A stretch of 64,000 nucleotides of DNA, from the NCBI GenBank assembly GCA_018829205.1, contig JAHJUE010000007.1:124001-188000 (forward strand), read 5' to 3'. Made by a program: the position numbers and the translations under genes. Below are positions 50,421 through 59,589 of this stretch, one piece after another. Under the pieces are notes generated by a model that saw nothing but the letters and a program-made list of their open reading frames with translations, did no database searches and was not told the origin of the DNA. The stretch is from Bacteroidota bacterium. GTDB lineage: Bacteria > Bacteroidota > Ignavibacteria > Ignavibacteriales > Melioribacteraceae. Position 1 is the first letter of the stretch; every line of letters starts with the position of its first letter.

Positions 50421-51044
50421 TTGTTTGGATTATATGAAATTATCGGTTATGCCGGTTCGTTTTTAGTCGCGGTTTCGCTTACTATGAAAAATATTGTAAA
50501 ACTCCGCTGGGTTAATTTAGCGGGAGCTTTTACTTTCGCTGTATACGGATTTTTAATTGAGGCGTATCCAATTTTTGCCGTCAACTTTTATATCACTGTA
50601 ATTGATATTTACTATATAGTGCAGATGTATTCTAAAAAGGATTCTTTTTCATTTGTAGGAGTTGAGTATAAAGAAAATTCTTATCTGGCCGAATTTCTGA
50701 AAATATACTGGGATGATATTATTAAATATTTCCCCGATTTTAAAAAAGAAGAACTTCATAAATTGAGCAGTCATTTTGTTTTAAGAAACCTTAATCCGGC
50801 CGGATTATTTGTATATGAAGAATTGGAAAATAATAAGATTAAAGTTCACGTTGATTACGCTATACCCGAATACAGGGACTTAAAAAACGCGATGTATTTG
50901 TATTCAACGGAATTAAACCTTTTAAAACAGAACAAAATATCGGGTTTGATTGCCGAAACTTCCGTTGAAGAACACAGAAAATATTTAATGAATATCGGCT
51001 TTAAACAAGAAAACAAAACTAATATTTATATAAAAACCGTTTAA
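50421..51044 (+). CDS. YgjV-type membrane protein with C-terminal GNAT-like domain
   Basis: 207 residues. Three N-terminal membrane helices (EIIGYAGSFLVAVSLTMKNIVKLRWVNLAGAFTFAVYGFLIEAYPIF, split over ~5-75) have the YgjV pattern. The C-terminal ~130 residues resemble a GNAT acetyltransferase (LNPAGLFVYEELENNKIKVHVDY, SGLIAETSVEEHRKYLMNIGF). The start is a TTG at 50421, nine bases after AAAAAGGA. The only ATG in the area (50417) is out of frame and opens a six-codon reading. Single gene. Confidence 0.75.
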   Translation: MFGLYEIIGYAGSFLVAVSLTMKNIVKLRWVNLAGAFTFAVYGFLIEAYPIFAVNFYITVIDIYYIVQMYSKKDSFSFVGVEYKENSYLAEFLKIYWDDIIKYFPDFKKEELHKLSSHFVLRNLNPAGLFVYEELENNKIKVHVDYAIPEYRDLKNAMYLYSTELNLLKQNKISGLIAETSVEEHRKYLMNIGFKQENKTNIYIKTV

Positions 51045-51104
51045 CTCCGCGGAACATAATATATTAATTTTAGTTTAAGAAAAGAATATAATAGCCGGGC
51101 TGCT

Positions 51105-52424
51105 ATGAAACATTTAATTATTTTTGTTTTCTTAACGCTTTCCGTAATAACTATTTCCTGCGGCGTAAAATTAAATAAACTTAAGCATAATGTTAATCAT
51201 TACAATGTGCGTCTAAATATATTTCCTGAAAACCGTTACTTAGAAGTTAAAGGCAAATTAATTTATATTTCCCCGGAACCTCTCTGCGATAGCGCAATAT
51301 TCTATCTGCACAAACAATTCAATATAAAATCAGTTTCCGGGAAAGATGTAGCCGGATATAAATTTTATACATCACCGGATTCATCGCTTATTACTAATCC
51401 AGACGCAAGGATATTACATATCTATTTTAACAGGATGCTGAATAAAGGAGAACAAAGCGAATTAGAATTTGAATACTCGGGAGAAATTTCCGAAATACAT
51501 AATCTTTCTCAAAATACAGTAACAAAAGAATGGACGGAAATCGGTTTCGATCTTCCCTGGTATCCGTATAATAAAAGGCACGGCGAGTTTACATTTGATT
51601 TACAAGTTAATTGCACAAACGGGTATATAGTAGGAGCTTCCGGACAATTTATTAATAATGACACCGCTTTTAACTTTAATTCCGAAAATCCCGTAAATGA
51701 TATTACCGTAATAATTTCAAAAAAATTAAAAGAAATTAATACAGAGGAAAAGGATTTTACTATTAGTTTATATTACAGCGACATCTCCGATTCCGCGGCA
51801 AAAGATATAAATAATAATTTAAATTGGATAATGCGTAACCTTGCAAATCGTTTCGGAGAAGACGGCGGGAAAAATTTAACCGTGCTACAGTCAATGCGCG
51901 ATATAGGAGGAAGTTATTCAAATCTCGGTATGATTTCTTTATCACAGCTATATGACTCTACTTATTATGAAAATTCAATAAAATATTTTATGCGGCTTTC
52001 ACACGGAGCGGCTAAACTTTGGTGGTGGCAGGCTGCGCACGATTGGAATGATTGGATGAATGAAGGGTTTGCCGAGTTTTCAGCATTATTACTTGTTAAA
52101 GAAAAATTCGGGGAAAATATTTTTAGAAAAATTTTAATTGAGAAAGAAGACAGCCTTGCAGGACTGCCTCCCGTATGGATGTTTAACAGAGAACATCTTT
52201 ATGATAAAAAATTATTTAATGACGCCAATAAAATAATGAATGTTAAAATCCCGGTTTTATTATTTCATCTTTATAAGAAAATCGGAAGTGAAAATTTTTA
52301 CAAACTCTGCAGAGAAATGATTACTAACGACGTTTCGTCAACAATTATTTTCCTTAGGCTTTTAGAACAAAGAGAGGGAAGAGCAACAGCCGAATGGTTT
52401 GAGGACAGGCTGAGAAACTTTTAA
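51105..52424 (+). CDS. Lipoprotein related to M1 aminopeptidases but lacking the zinc site
   Basis: 439 residues with a lipobox (ITISC). The beta-rich N-terminal domain (~30-210) and central block GGSYSNLGMISLSQLYDS correspond to M1 (gluzincin) peptidases. The zinc-binding H-E-x-x-H should be in LSHGAAKLWWWQAAHDW, but here it reads HGAAK: the catalytic Glu and second His are lost. The later Glu ligand region WMNEGFAEFSALLLV is kept. So it is probably a non-catalytic M1-fold lipoprotein, perhaps with a binding or scaffold role. Converges on the small gene at 52426. Confidence 0.85.
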   Translation: MKHLIIFVFLTLSVITISCGVKLNKLKHNVNHYNVRLNIFPENRYLEVKGKLIYISPEPLCDSAIFYLHKQFNIKSVSGKDVAGYKFYTSPDSSLITNPDARILHIYFNRMLNKGEQSELEFEYSGEISEIHNLSQNTVTKEWTEIGFDLPWYPYNKRHGEFTFDLQVNCTNGYIVGASGQFINNDTAFNFNSENPVNDITVIISKKLKEINTEEKDFTISLYYSDISDSAAKDINNNLNWIMRNLANRFGEDGGKNLTVLQSMRDIGGSYSNLGMISLSQLYDSTYYENSIKYFMRLSHGAAKLWWWQAAHDWNDWMNEGFAEFSALLLVKEKFGENIFRKILIEKEDSLAGLPPVWMFNREHLYDKKLFNDANKIMNVKIPVLLFHLYKKIGSENFYKLCREMITNDVSSTIIFLRLLEQREGRATAEWFEDRLRNF

Positions 52425-52425
52425 T

Positions 52426-52731
52426 TTAAGTCACAAGCTCGCCCCAAGACCAGTTTTCGCCTGCGGCAACGAACATTTTGCCTTCAACACCGGCTTCCTC
52501 AAAAATTTTTTTCGTATTGTCTTTTATATAATTCACGATTTCTGTTGAGGTATTGTCGGCATCTTTAGTAAACTGCCCGGCAAAGGTGTTTCTCGGCAGT
52601 TCGTTTGTTGTCCCGTATTCCGAGATAATCTCATTAATTAACCCGAGTGATTTTAATCCGCGGTTAACTTTAGCAAAATCTGTTTGACTAGCATTATATA
52701 ACTCATATGATAACACAACAAGCCAGCTCAT
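52426..52731 (-). CDS. Small protein of possible ferredoxin-like fold
   Basis: 101 residues from the ATG at 52731, with GGGAGG nearby. The order strand (MSWLVVLSYELY), helix (TDFAKVNRGLKSLGLI), strand (TFAGQF), helix (STEIVNYIKDNTKKIFEEAG), strand (KMFVAAGEN) resembles a compact ferredoxin-like alpha+beta fold as in Cas2/VapD proteins. I cannot assign a family and no CRISPR is present. Converges on the M1-like gene with one-base spacing. Confidence 0.65.
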   Translation of the reverse strand: MSWLVVLSYELYNASQTDFAKVNRGLKSLGLINEIISEYGTTNELPRNTFAGQFTKDADNTSTEIVNYIKDNTKKIFEEAGVEGKMFVAAGENWSWGELVT

Positions 52732-52980
52732 AAAACCTCCCAAATTTTTTACTTCGATAACAGCTGATTTTTTATAAAAGATAATAATTTATAAGGCAAT
52801 CATATTCAATATATAAATATGCAAAAGCACTTTACATCTGAATTTATATTTTTATTATAAATGCCCGCCGCCGAAAGAAAATCAACTCGCAATAAAAGAC
52901 ACATTGTATAATTATCTTGATTAATAAATATATCTCTGTGTAAATTGACGCATCACTTCAAAAAACAAAAAGGAGCGGCA

Positions 52981-53538
52981 ATGAAAATATATAAATTTTT
53001 GCTTTCTGCATTTTTAGTTTTTTCAACCTTTATTTATGCCGGCGGAAGTTCCGATGAAAAACCAGCCTCGGAATTTGCATCCGATTATAATAAATTACTG
53101 ACATATGTCGAAAATAAATTGGTTCAATTAGCCGAAGCCGTGCCGCAGGATAAAATGTCCTGGCGTCCTGCCGATGGAGTAAGATCTGTATCCGAGGTTT
53201 ATTTACATATCGCTCAAAGCGCGAAGTATTTATTGTCGGCTTTAGGAGAGGATGTTCCTCAAGAATACAACGCCGACGCAAAAACTTTTGAAAGTTCGAC
53301 TACTGATCCAGCTGAAGTTATAAAATCATTGCAAAAATCTTTCGGTTATATTAAAGCCGCCAGCCTAAAAATAGATGACGATAAACTGAACACAAAAGTA
53401 AACTTTTTCGGAAATGAATCCAGTATTAGATTTGTACTTGAAGCGTTGCTGAATCATGTGCATGAACATTTTGGACAGTCAATAGCATACGCAAGAATGA
53501 TAGGCGTAACTCCGCCGTGGAGTCAAAGCGATAATTAA
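52981..53538 (+). CDS. Secreted DinB-family protein
   Basis: 185 residues from the ATG at 52981, preceded by AAAGGAG; the earlier start at 52945 adds a basic leader without a ribosome binding site. A signal peptide (FLLSAFLVFSTFIYAGG) precedes a DinB domain: VENKLVQLAEAVPQDKMSWRPADGVRSVSEVYLHIAQSAKYL and ALLNHVHEHFGQSIAYARMIGVTPPWS. The H-x-x-x-H-x-G-Q motif is present as HVHEHFGQ. Periplasmic by prediction, which is common in Bacteroidota-type DinB. A shared hairpin follows. Confidence 0.92.
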   Translation: MKIYKFLLSAFLVFSTFIYAGGSSDEKPASEFASDYNKLLTYVENKLVQLAEAVPQDKMSWRPADGVRSVSEVYLHIAQSAKYLLSALGEDVPQEYNADAKTFESSTTDPAEVIKSLQKSFGYIKAASLKIDDDKLNTKVNFFGNESSIRFVLEALLNHVHEHFGQSIAYARMIGVTPPWSQSDN

Positions 53539-53561
53539 TTTATTCCTATACTACTTTAAAC

Positions 53562-53589
53562 TTCGGCGCGGAAAATTTTCTGCGCCGAA
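53562..53589. terminator. Bidirectional hairpin between DinB and DUF427 genes
   Basis: Arms TTCGGCGC and GCGCCGAA with a 12-base loop. It lies between two convergent genes. No long T run on either side. Confidence 0.6.
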
Positions 53590-53594
53590 TATGT

Positions 53595-53876
53595 TTAATC
53601 TGTAATTTTTACACCGCGCCAAAATGCCACGTAATTTTTTATTTCTTTTGCCGCGTCCTTAGGTTCGGGGTAATACCAGGCTGCGTCAATATTGGTTTCA
53701 CCATCTACATTAATAGAATAATAACTTGCAGTGCCTTTCCAATGACATTTAGTATGCGTGCCGCTGACTATAAAATATTCTCTATTTATAGTTTCGGGAG
53801 GGAAATAATGATTTCCTTCAATTTGAATTGTATTTGTACTTTCCGCTAATACTTTATTATTCCAAACTGCTTTCAT
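53595..53876 (-). CDS. DUF427 domain protein
   Basis: 93 residues. MKAVWNNKVLAESTNTIQIEGNHYFPPETINREYF and the THTKCHWKGTASYYSINVDG core with AAWYYPEPKDAAKEIKNYVAFW end are the DUF427 family hallmarks. A small beta-rich protein of unknown function, cytoplasmic. Confidence 0.95.
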   Translation of the reverse strand: MKAVWNNKVLAESTNTIQIEGNHYFPPETINREYFIVSGTHTKCHWKGTASYYSINVDGETNIDAAWYYPEPKDAAKEIKNYVAFWRGVKITD

Positions 53877-53986
53877 AATTTTGCCTTTCTTTTTTTCAAC
53901 GAATCCAAATGTGGGAGAGCAATATATGGGAATTTAATAATTAAGAATAAAAAAGGAATGGAAATATATTTCTAAAACAAGAATTT

Positions 53987-56080
53987 TTATACCCAGTTTA
54001 TTGTTTGGGCAACTTTATCATCGGCGCCGAAAAGAACGAGAATATCATCGGATTGAATTACATAATCGGGCGTTGGAATGTGAATTTTATTTTCTTCTTC
54101 AATTGCCATAATCGGTGAGAGCGGACGTTTAATCATGAGTACTTCCAAACCATGGTTGTTTCTAATTCTTAATTGAAGCAGCGATTTTCCGATAAACATT
54201 TCGGGAGCTTTTTTCTCCACTATCGAAAATCCTTCGGTTACCTGCGATGTCTGCGTAGTTTCAATAGATTTTAATTCACGCGCCATACCATCGGCTAAAT
54301 TGTATTTTAAACTTTCGCGGTTATATAGTGCGATTACATCCTGCCTCCAAACACTTGCAATAACCTTTCCCGGCACAGTTTTAGAAATTACAGGAAGCTC
54401 ATCAACATTTTTTTCTCCGAATAATTTGAGAACATAATCGAGATCATCGCTTTCGGAAACCTTTAATACTTCGTGCCTCGCAATATCATTAACAACAAGC
54501 ATGTCCCTAAGCTGTTCATATTCTGCAATTATTGGACGTAGTTCGCTTGTAGAAATTGTACCTGTCAGTTTTTTTTCTTTATTAACTATATAAAATGTAT
54601 TATGATGACTTTCGAGAAGTTCTCCTACAAGCACGGGAAGCGGCGTATCTTCGGGAATTAATACAATGTCTGTTTTCATCACATCTTTTACAAAATAGGA
54701 GCGGAGAATGCTTGTCTGCCTTCCTTGATTTAAAGTATAACCCTGTTCTTCCAAATGTTTTACATGAACGGAACCTTTAACAACAAGCTGAACTATTGTT
54801 GTGCTTATAACAACTGCAAGCATTAACGGAAGCATAAAGGAGTAATCTTTGGTCATTTCAAAAATTATAAGTATCGCCGAAATTGGAATTGAGTTTACTC
54901 CCCCCAAAACCGCACCCATAGAAACAAGAACAAACGTTGTGGTATCTAAATTCAGATCCCAAATATTATTGACTCCTGTTGCGAATAAAAATCCGAAACA
55001 CGCGCCTAAGAATAGAGAAGGCGCGAACACCCCTCCGAATCCGCCTGAATTTAATATCATAGGCACAAGTAAAAATTTTAATGCCAGTAATATTAATACG
55101 ATATCCCAGCTTATTGTGCCGGCTAGTATTTTATTTATTGCTTTATATCCTATACCGAATATATCTTTGTAAAAATATCCGGCAACACCTACAATCAAAC
55201 CAACAGCAACCATTAATAACCATTTGGGGAGTACTTTTAAAACTTTTTTCTTAAAGAATTCATTTACCGCGCTTGAGTATCTTATAAACGCAATTGATAA
55301 TATTCCCGCAGCAATTCCAAGAGCTATAAACAGATAGAAATCCGAATATGAAACAATAGAAGGAATATCAAATTGAAATGCGGGCGAATCGCCTAAAAAT
55401 ATCCTTGAAACGGCGCTTGCCGAAACAGATGCTAATATTAATGCTGAAAAAGTAGCCGACTGAAAATCATTTAACAAAACAATTTCCAGCGCAAAAAATA
55501 TTCCTCCAAGCGGAGTATTAAACACAGCCGATATTGCGGCGCCAGCACCCGCTGCCGTAAACATTCTTCTGCGTGCGTCGGAGATACCGATTAATTGCCC
55601 CAGCTTGCTTGCAACTCCGCCGCCCAATTGGGCAGCAGGTCCTTCGGGACCGACAGTTCCTCCTGAGCCGATATTAATTACAGGGGCGATAAAATGAAAA
55701 AGTGTTGTTCTAAAACGGATAAACCCGCCCCTGATTGCAACAGCTTTTATAACTTCTGAAACTCCTCTTTTTTTAGCCGTGGAAGGGAAAAAAGTTGTCA
55801 TTAAACTTTGAACAAGCATTCCCAGTGCCGGAAGAATAATTACAATTGCTCCTCCCCAGAAGGCAAAATTTCCGGCAAGCAGTTCAAAAAATATATATGA
55901 AATTAAATTAATAGCTTCGTGAAACGCTACAACAGCCAATCCAACCGATATACCTGTTAAAATTGAATAAATACTGAAGAGGGTATATTCCGGCATGTTA
56001 ATTCTGCTTAACTTATTCTGGAATATCCTTAACCAGTTTCCCGGAATTTTTGAGGCTGCTTTTATATAGCTGTTATTCAT
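53987..56080 (-). CDS. ClC-family chloride channel/antiporter with CBS pair and TrkA-C domain
   Basis: 697 residues. The membrane core holds GSGGTVGPEGPAAQLGGG (the G-x-x-G-x-x-G-P selectivity region) and SGGFGGVFAPSLFLGACFG. The gating Glu region is PEGP. A tandem CBS domain (FVKDVMKTDIVLIPEDTPLP onward, ~470-590) and a C-terminal TrkA-C-like domain (FIGKSLLQLRIRNNHGLEVLMI, ~625-697) follow. The protein moves chloride, possibly in exchange for protons. Start at the ATG at 56080. Confidence 0.93.
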   Translation of the reverse strand: MNNSYIKAASKIPGNWLRIFQNKLSRINMPEYTLFSIYSILTGISVGLAVVAFHEAINLISYIFFELLAGNFAFWGGAIVIILPALGMLVQSLMTTFFPSTAKKRGVSEVIKAVAIRGGFIRFRTTLFHFIAPVINIGSGGTVGPEGPAAQLGGGVASKLGQLIGISDARRRMFTAAGAGAAISAVFNTPLGGIFFALEIVLLNDFQSATFSALILASVSASAVSRIFLGDSPAFQFDIPSIVSYSDFYLFIALGIAAGILSIAFIRYSSAVNEFFKKKVLKVLPKWLLMVAVGLIVGVAGYFYKDIFGIGYKAINKILAGTISWDIVLILLALKFLLVPMILNSGGFGGVFAPSLFLGACFGFLFATGVNNIWDLNLDTTTFVLVSMGAVLGGVNSIPISAILIIFEMTKDYSFMLPLMLAVVISTTIVQLVVKGSVHVKHLEEQGYTLNQGRQTSILRSYFVKDVMKTDIVLIPEDTPLPVLVGELLESHHNTFYIVNKEKKLTGTISTSELRPIIAEYEQLRDMLVVNDIARHEVLKVSESDDLDYVLKLFGEKNVDELPVISKTVPGKVIASVWRQDVIALYNRESLKYNLADGMARELKSIETTQTSQVTEGFSIVEKKAPEMFIGKSLLQLRIRNNHGLEVLMIKRPLSPIMAIEEENKIHIPTPDYVIQSDDILVLFGADDKVAQTINWV

Positions 56081-56132
56081 GACCTTCAATATAATAACTA
56101 TAAATCAGAAATTTAATTTTTATTGAATAAAA

Positions 56133-56161
56133 AAACCCTCCATAGAAGAATTGGAGGGTTT
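56133..56161 (-). terminator. Rho-independent terminator after the TPR protein gene
   Basis: Arms AAACCCTCCA and TGGAGGGTTT with a 9-base loop; on the minus strand the second arm is followed by a run of T residues. It is 27 bases after the TPR gene stop and also insulates the ClC gene. Confidence 0.9.
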
Positions 56162-56187
56162 ATTGCCGGGAGAGCAATTAAGCAATG

Positions 56188-57087
56188 CTACTGCTTTTTT
56201 TTATAAAGTCCGTCAAAGTATATGCTCCAGGTTTTTCCTCCGTCATTTGAGCCTTCATACAGCTGTCTTACAGAACCGTCATCATTGGGAGTAAATTCCA
56301 TTCTTACAAGACTTTTACTTCCTGCTTTATCTATATTTTCACCCCATAAATACATTTTGCCGTCTTTTAATTCCCCGGAATAACGAGATACATTTCCCGA
56401 AATATCGGTCCAAATCTGCTGCCATATTTTATCCCCCGCGTCATAAAAATTAATGCTTTTACCGCTGTATCCGCTGAAGGCTTCATAATTTTCTATAATC
56501 AAACATCCTTCAAGACTATATTCAATTTTGCTGTTAGCCACATACTGTCCGTTCGCGTAAACCTGCCAATCGCCAAGCCAAAAATCGAATTGCCTGTTAA
56601 GCGGGTTATTTCTGCAGGGGAAAGCATTTTCTTCAGCCTTGGATAATAATTTTTGAAATTTTTCCTCATTATTAATTTCATCAAGTCTATTATTCGACTT
56701 AAGCAAACGCGGAGGAAGTCCCGCGGTTACAGCCTTATCAAGGTATTCATAAGCTTTTTCCTTATTCTTCATTTTAAGATAAGATATGCCCGTCTGAACA
56801 ATTGATCTGATATTTACCGGAGCTTCATGTTCTTCGGATTTAAGAAATGCATTTAACGCTTCTTCATAATTTTCAAGCTGATAATATGAAAACGCAAGGC
56901 TCTGCCATGCCTGACCGTCTTTTTTGTTTTCTTCAGTTGATAAATATTCATTAAATAATTCGGCAGATTTTATATAATTCCCGTCGGTGAACTCTTTATC
57001 GGCATTCTCTTTAAGCGGCTGTGAATTAAGCGAGCTGAATATTAAAATGCTAAATATTATAAACAACGGTAGGCTGGTATTATTCAT
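56188..57087 (-). CDS. Secreted TPR protein with a DUF1579-like lipocalin-type domain
   Basis: 299 residues. A signal peptide (FIIFSILIFSSLNSQ) is followed by TPR units (~28-130: NYIKSAELFNEYLSTEENKK, SYYQLENYEEALNAFLKSEE, YLKMKNKEKAYEYLDKAV). The last ~130 residues are a beta-rich domain (FDFWLGDWQVYANGQYVANSKIEYSLEGCLIIENY, with later GSVRQLYEGSNDGGKTWSIYFDG) like DUF1579-type proteins. No enzyme activity is predicted. It has its own terminator. Confidence 0.82.
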   Translation of the reverse strand: MNNTSLPLFIIFSILIFSSLNSQPLKENADKEFTDGNYIKSAELFNEYLSTEENKKDGQAWQSLAFSYYQLENYEEALNAFLKSEEHEAPVNIRSIVQTGISYLKMKNKEKAYEYLDKAVTAGLPPRLLKSNNRLDEINNEEKFQKLLSKAEENAFPCRNNPLNRQFDFWLGDWQVYANGQYVANSKIEYSLEGCLIIENYEAFSGYSGKSINFYDAGDKIWQQIWTDISGNVSRYSGELKDGKMYLWGENIDKAGSKSLVRMEFTPNDDGSVRQLYEGSNDGGKTWSIYFDGLYKKKQ

Positions 57088-57189
57088 TTATCCCCCAATA
57101 AATTTTAATTAAACGCAAAAATAGTTTTATTGATTTTTAAAGTCGTCAATTCCGATAAATATTTACAATAAAAAATGTAAATACGGCAA

Positions 57190-58362
57190 TTAATTTGTAA
57201 AGTGAGGGGCTTGAGAAAGTTTATATTCGGATGGCGTTATACCGGTTATTTTTTTAAATGTTTTATTAAAAGAAACTTTGTTGTTGAATCCCACATCATA
57301 AGCAATGCTCAATATTGTTAAGTTGGAGTACTCGGGATTTGTTAATCTTAATTTCGCTTCTTCAATTCTATAATTATTAATAAAATCAGCAAAGTTTACT
57401 TTTAGGTGTTCGTTTAATATTTGAGATAATTTATGCGTACTTATATCCAGCCGGACCGCCAAAGATCTTAAGTTAAAATCCGGATTAAGGTATAAATTTT
57501 CTTTTTTCATTAAATCGTTAATTATGTTTATATAATTTTGAGCTTCTTCAAACGGAATATTTGTTTTTTCATATTTCGCTTCATTTTTTATTATAGAAAT
57601 TCCCGAGAATATTTCTGGCTGTTTCATTGAATAAATAACTATAGTATAAATCACAACAACACCGAAGAAAGTTATAATATAATCTACTTCAATATGATAT
57701 TTAACACCCGTGTACATTAATATTTCATAAATAAACCACGATATAAAAAAACCGACAAACCCGAATGATAATTTTAACAACCATTTATAATTAATATACA
57801 TTAACGTGTTTTTATTTCCGTTTATGCTTTTTGAATATTCGGTTATTTTTTTTATTGAAAGAAACGAGTAAAGAAGAATATGGAAATTAAATAAAACACT
57901 TGGCAATATATTATTAATATTAGCGCCGGTGTATTCTCCGGTCAACATTTTTTTTATTATTTCTACCTTTGCATCGGTATCCAATAGAAAAACCGGGAAC
58001 GTCAAAGTAATTGAAACAACCGTTGGGATAAAATGAAGGATTTGTTTTAACCTGAATTTTTTATTTTTATTTATAACCGCCGAAACATATAAATAAAAAA
58101 GCGGACCCCAAGAATAATTTAGTATTCTTAATGTGCCCAGCATTTGAGGATACTTAACTAAATAGTTTGACCAATAAGCGGCGATAAATAAAAAATAATA
58201 AGAAAAGCAGAAGATTAGAATAGAAAGAATTTTATTAGCAGAAACATTCCCTTTTTTATGGAATAGTAATATTACTCCAAAAATAAATCCTTGTCCGGCG
58301 CATATTATTAATAGTAGCGACCAAAAATTCAACTGCGCAATTAAATTTATTTCATTTGCCAT
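57190..58362 (-). CDS. AraC-family regulator with multi-spanning membrane domain
   Basis: 390 residues. The N-terminal ~245 residues have seven membrane helices; the C-terminal AraC/XylS DNA-binding domain is seen in NLRSLAVRLDISTHKLSQILNEHLKVNFADFINNYRIEEAKLRL and ILSIAYDVGFNNKVSFNKTFKKITGITPSEYK. Membrane-bound AraC proteins of this type occur widely in Bacteroidota; the membrane part may sense a lipid or small molecule. Targets unknown. Confidence 0.93.
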   Translation of the reverse strand: MANEINLIAQLNFWSLLLIICAGQGFIFGVILLFHKKGNVSANKILSILIFCFSYYFLFIAAYWSNYLVKYPQMLGTLRILNYSWGPLFYLYVSAVINKNKKFRLKQILHFIPTVVSITLTFPVFLLDTDAKVEIIKKMLTGEYTGANINNILPSVLFNFHILLYSFLSIKKITEYSKSINGNKNTLMYINYKWLLKLSFGFVGFFISWFIYEILMYTGVKYHIEVDYIITFFGVVVIYTIVIYSMKQPEIFSGISIIKNEAKYEKTNIPFEEAQNYINIINDLMKKENLYLNPDFNLRSLAVRLDISTHKLSQILNEHLKVNFADFINNYRIEEAKLRLTNPEYSNLTILSIAYDVGFNNKVSFNKTFKKITGITPSEYKLSQAPHFTN

Positions 58363-58486
58363 TATTTTTTTGTGAGAATGATTATGTAAAACAAAATATT
58401 TTTCTAAATAATTAAAAGCAAGTGAGATAAAATAGCTGCAATTATAAAAAGCGGTTTTTTAAATTTTGATGTTATGAAGATTTCAA

Positions 58487-59485
58487 TTATTGCGGGAAGG
58501 TAATAATAAAATTGCTGCCGACTCCTTTGCTGCTTTCAATATTAATGTTAAGATTATTCATTTCACAATATTTTTTTACAAGCGCCAAGCCCAAGCCGTT
58601 TCCTTCGTACTTCCTTGTATAACCTTGATTTTCCTGTGAAAATGGGTCAAATAATTTGGACATATAATTTGATGATATTCCTATACCCGTATCGCGCACT
58701 TCTACAGTTAAAGCTGAGTTTAATTCTCTTCTGATGTTAATATCAATTTGGCCTTTATCCGTAAAATTATAAGCATTATCAATTATGTTGTTAAATATTT
58801 GCGTTACAGAATATTTATCAGCCGAAACAATATTATCATAAGAGTTATTATTAATGTTGAATAAAATATTTTTTGATTTTATTCTTAATGAGTAGTCATT
58901 GTATAACGGTGTTAAAACTTCTTCAACAATGTCAAAATCGGATTTTACATAATCATAAATACCTGTTTGTATTTCCGACATATTTAATATCAAATCTACG
59001 GTTCTAATTATCCTCATGCCCGCTTTTGAAATAATAGTAAATGTAGTTTTCAAATCTTCCGAAAGTTTATCTTCAAACTCATTTCTTAGAATACTGGCAA
59101 AGCTTAGTATTGAATTTATAGGAGTTCTGATTTCGTGTGACATTTGAGCAAGGAATTCAGATTTCAATTTATCGGATCTATCCGATTTTACAGCTTTTTC
59201 AATCGCTTCCAATAATTGCAGTTTAGACTGCTGTCTTTCAATTGCTCCGCCAATACTTCCGGCGGCCGCTTTAATTATAGCTTCTTCGGTATCGGACCAT
59301 TCCTTTTCGTCCTTTAAAGTATCAAGTCCCAAAATTCCCCAGAAAATATTCTCTACATATATCGGAACTAATAGAAGAGAATTTAATCCTAATTTCTTTA
59401 ATTGTTCTTTATTTTTATAATTCATTTTGCTTACAATTCCGCAAACAGATTTCTTCTCAAAGAATAAATGGAGCCATTCTTTCAA
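58487..59485 (-). CDS. C-terminal half of a frameshifted GAF/PAS histidine kinase
   Basis: This reading holds the end of a GAF domain (LLVPIYVENIFWGILGLDTLKDEKEWSDTEEAIIKAAAGSIGGAIE), HisKA with the phosphoacceptor His in FLAQMSHEIRTPINSILSF, and HATPase_c (QIFNNIIDNAYNFTDKG, RDTGIGISSNYMSKLFDPFSQ, GLALVKKYCEMNNL). It has no start or ribosome binding site of its own. The same frame is open upstream to about 59605 and encodes GAF residues (NQPLFAVREYKWKKENSI) that are continuous with the upstream gene. It is the 3' part of the gene at 59590-60666. Confidence 0.88.
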   Translation of the reverse strand: MKEWLHLFFEKKSVCGIVSKMNYKNKEQLKKLGLNSLLLVPIYVENIFWGILGLDTLKDEKEWSDTEEAIIKAAAGSIGGAIERQQSKLQLLEAIEKAVKSDRSDKLKSEFLAQMSHEIRTPINSILSFASILRNEFEDKLSEDLKTTFTIISKAGMRIIRTVDLILNMSEIQTGIYDYVKSDFDIVEEVLTPLYNDYSLRIKSKNILFNINNNSYDNIVSADKYSVTQIFNNIIDNAYNFTDKGQIDINIRRELNSALTVEVRDTGIGISSNYMSKLFDPFSQENQGYTRKYEGNGLGLALVKKYCEMNNLNINIESSKGVGSNFIITFPQ

Positions 59486-59589
59486 TCCATCTTCGTATGA
59501 AATTTTATTGTATAATTCATTAAAGGCAATAGAATTTTCTTTTTTCCATTTATATTCACGTACAGCAAATAAAGGCTGATTATGTTCGT

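Noticed and set aside
52426-52731. Cas2-like small protein
   Set aside because: The alpha/beta order resembles a ferredoxin-like fold, but there is no Cas gene, repeat array or Cas2 catalytic Asp pattern nearby.
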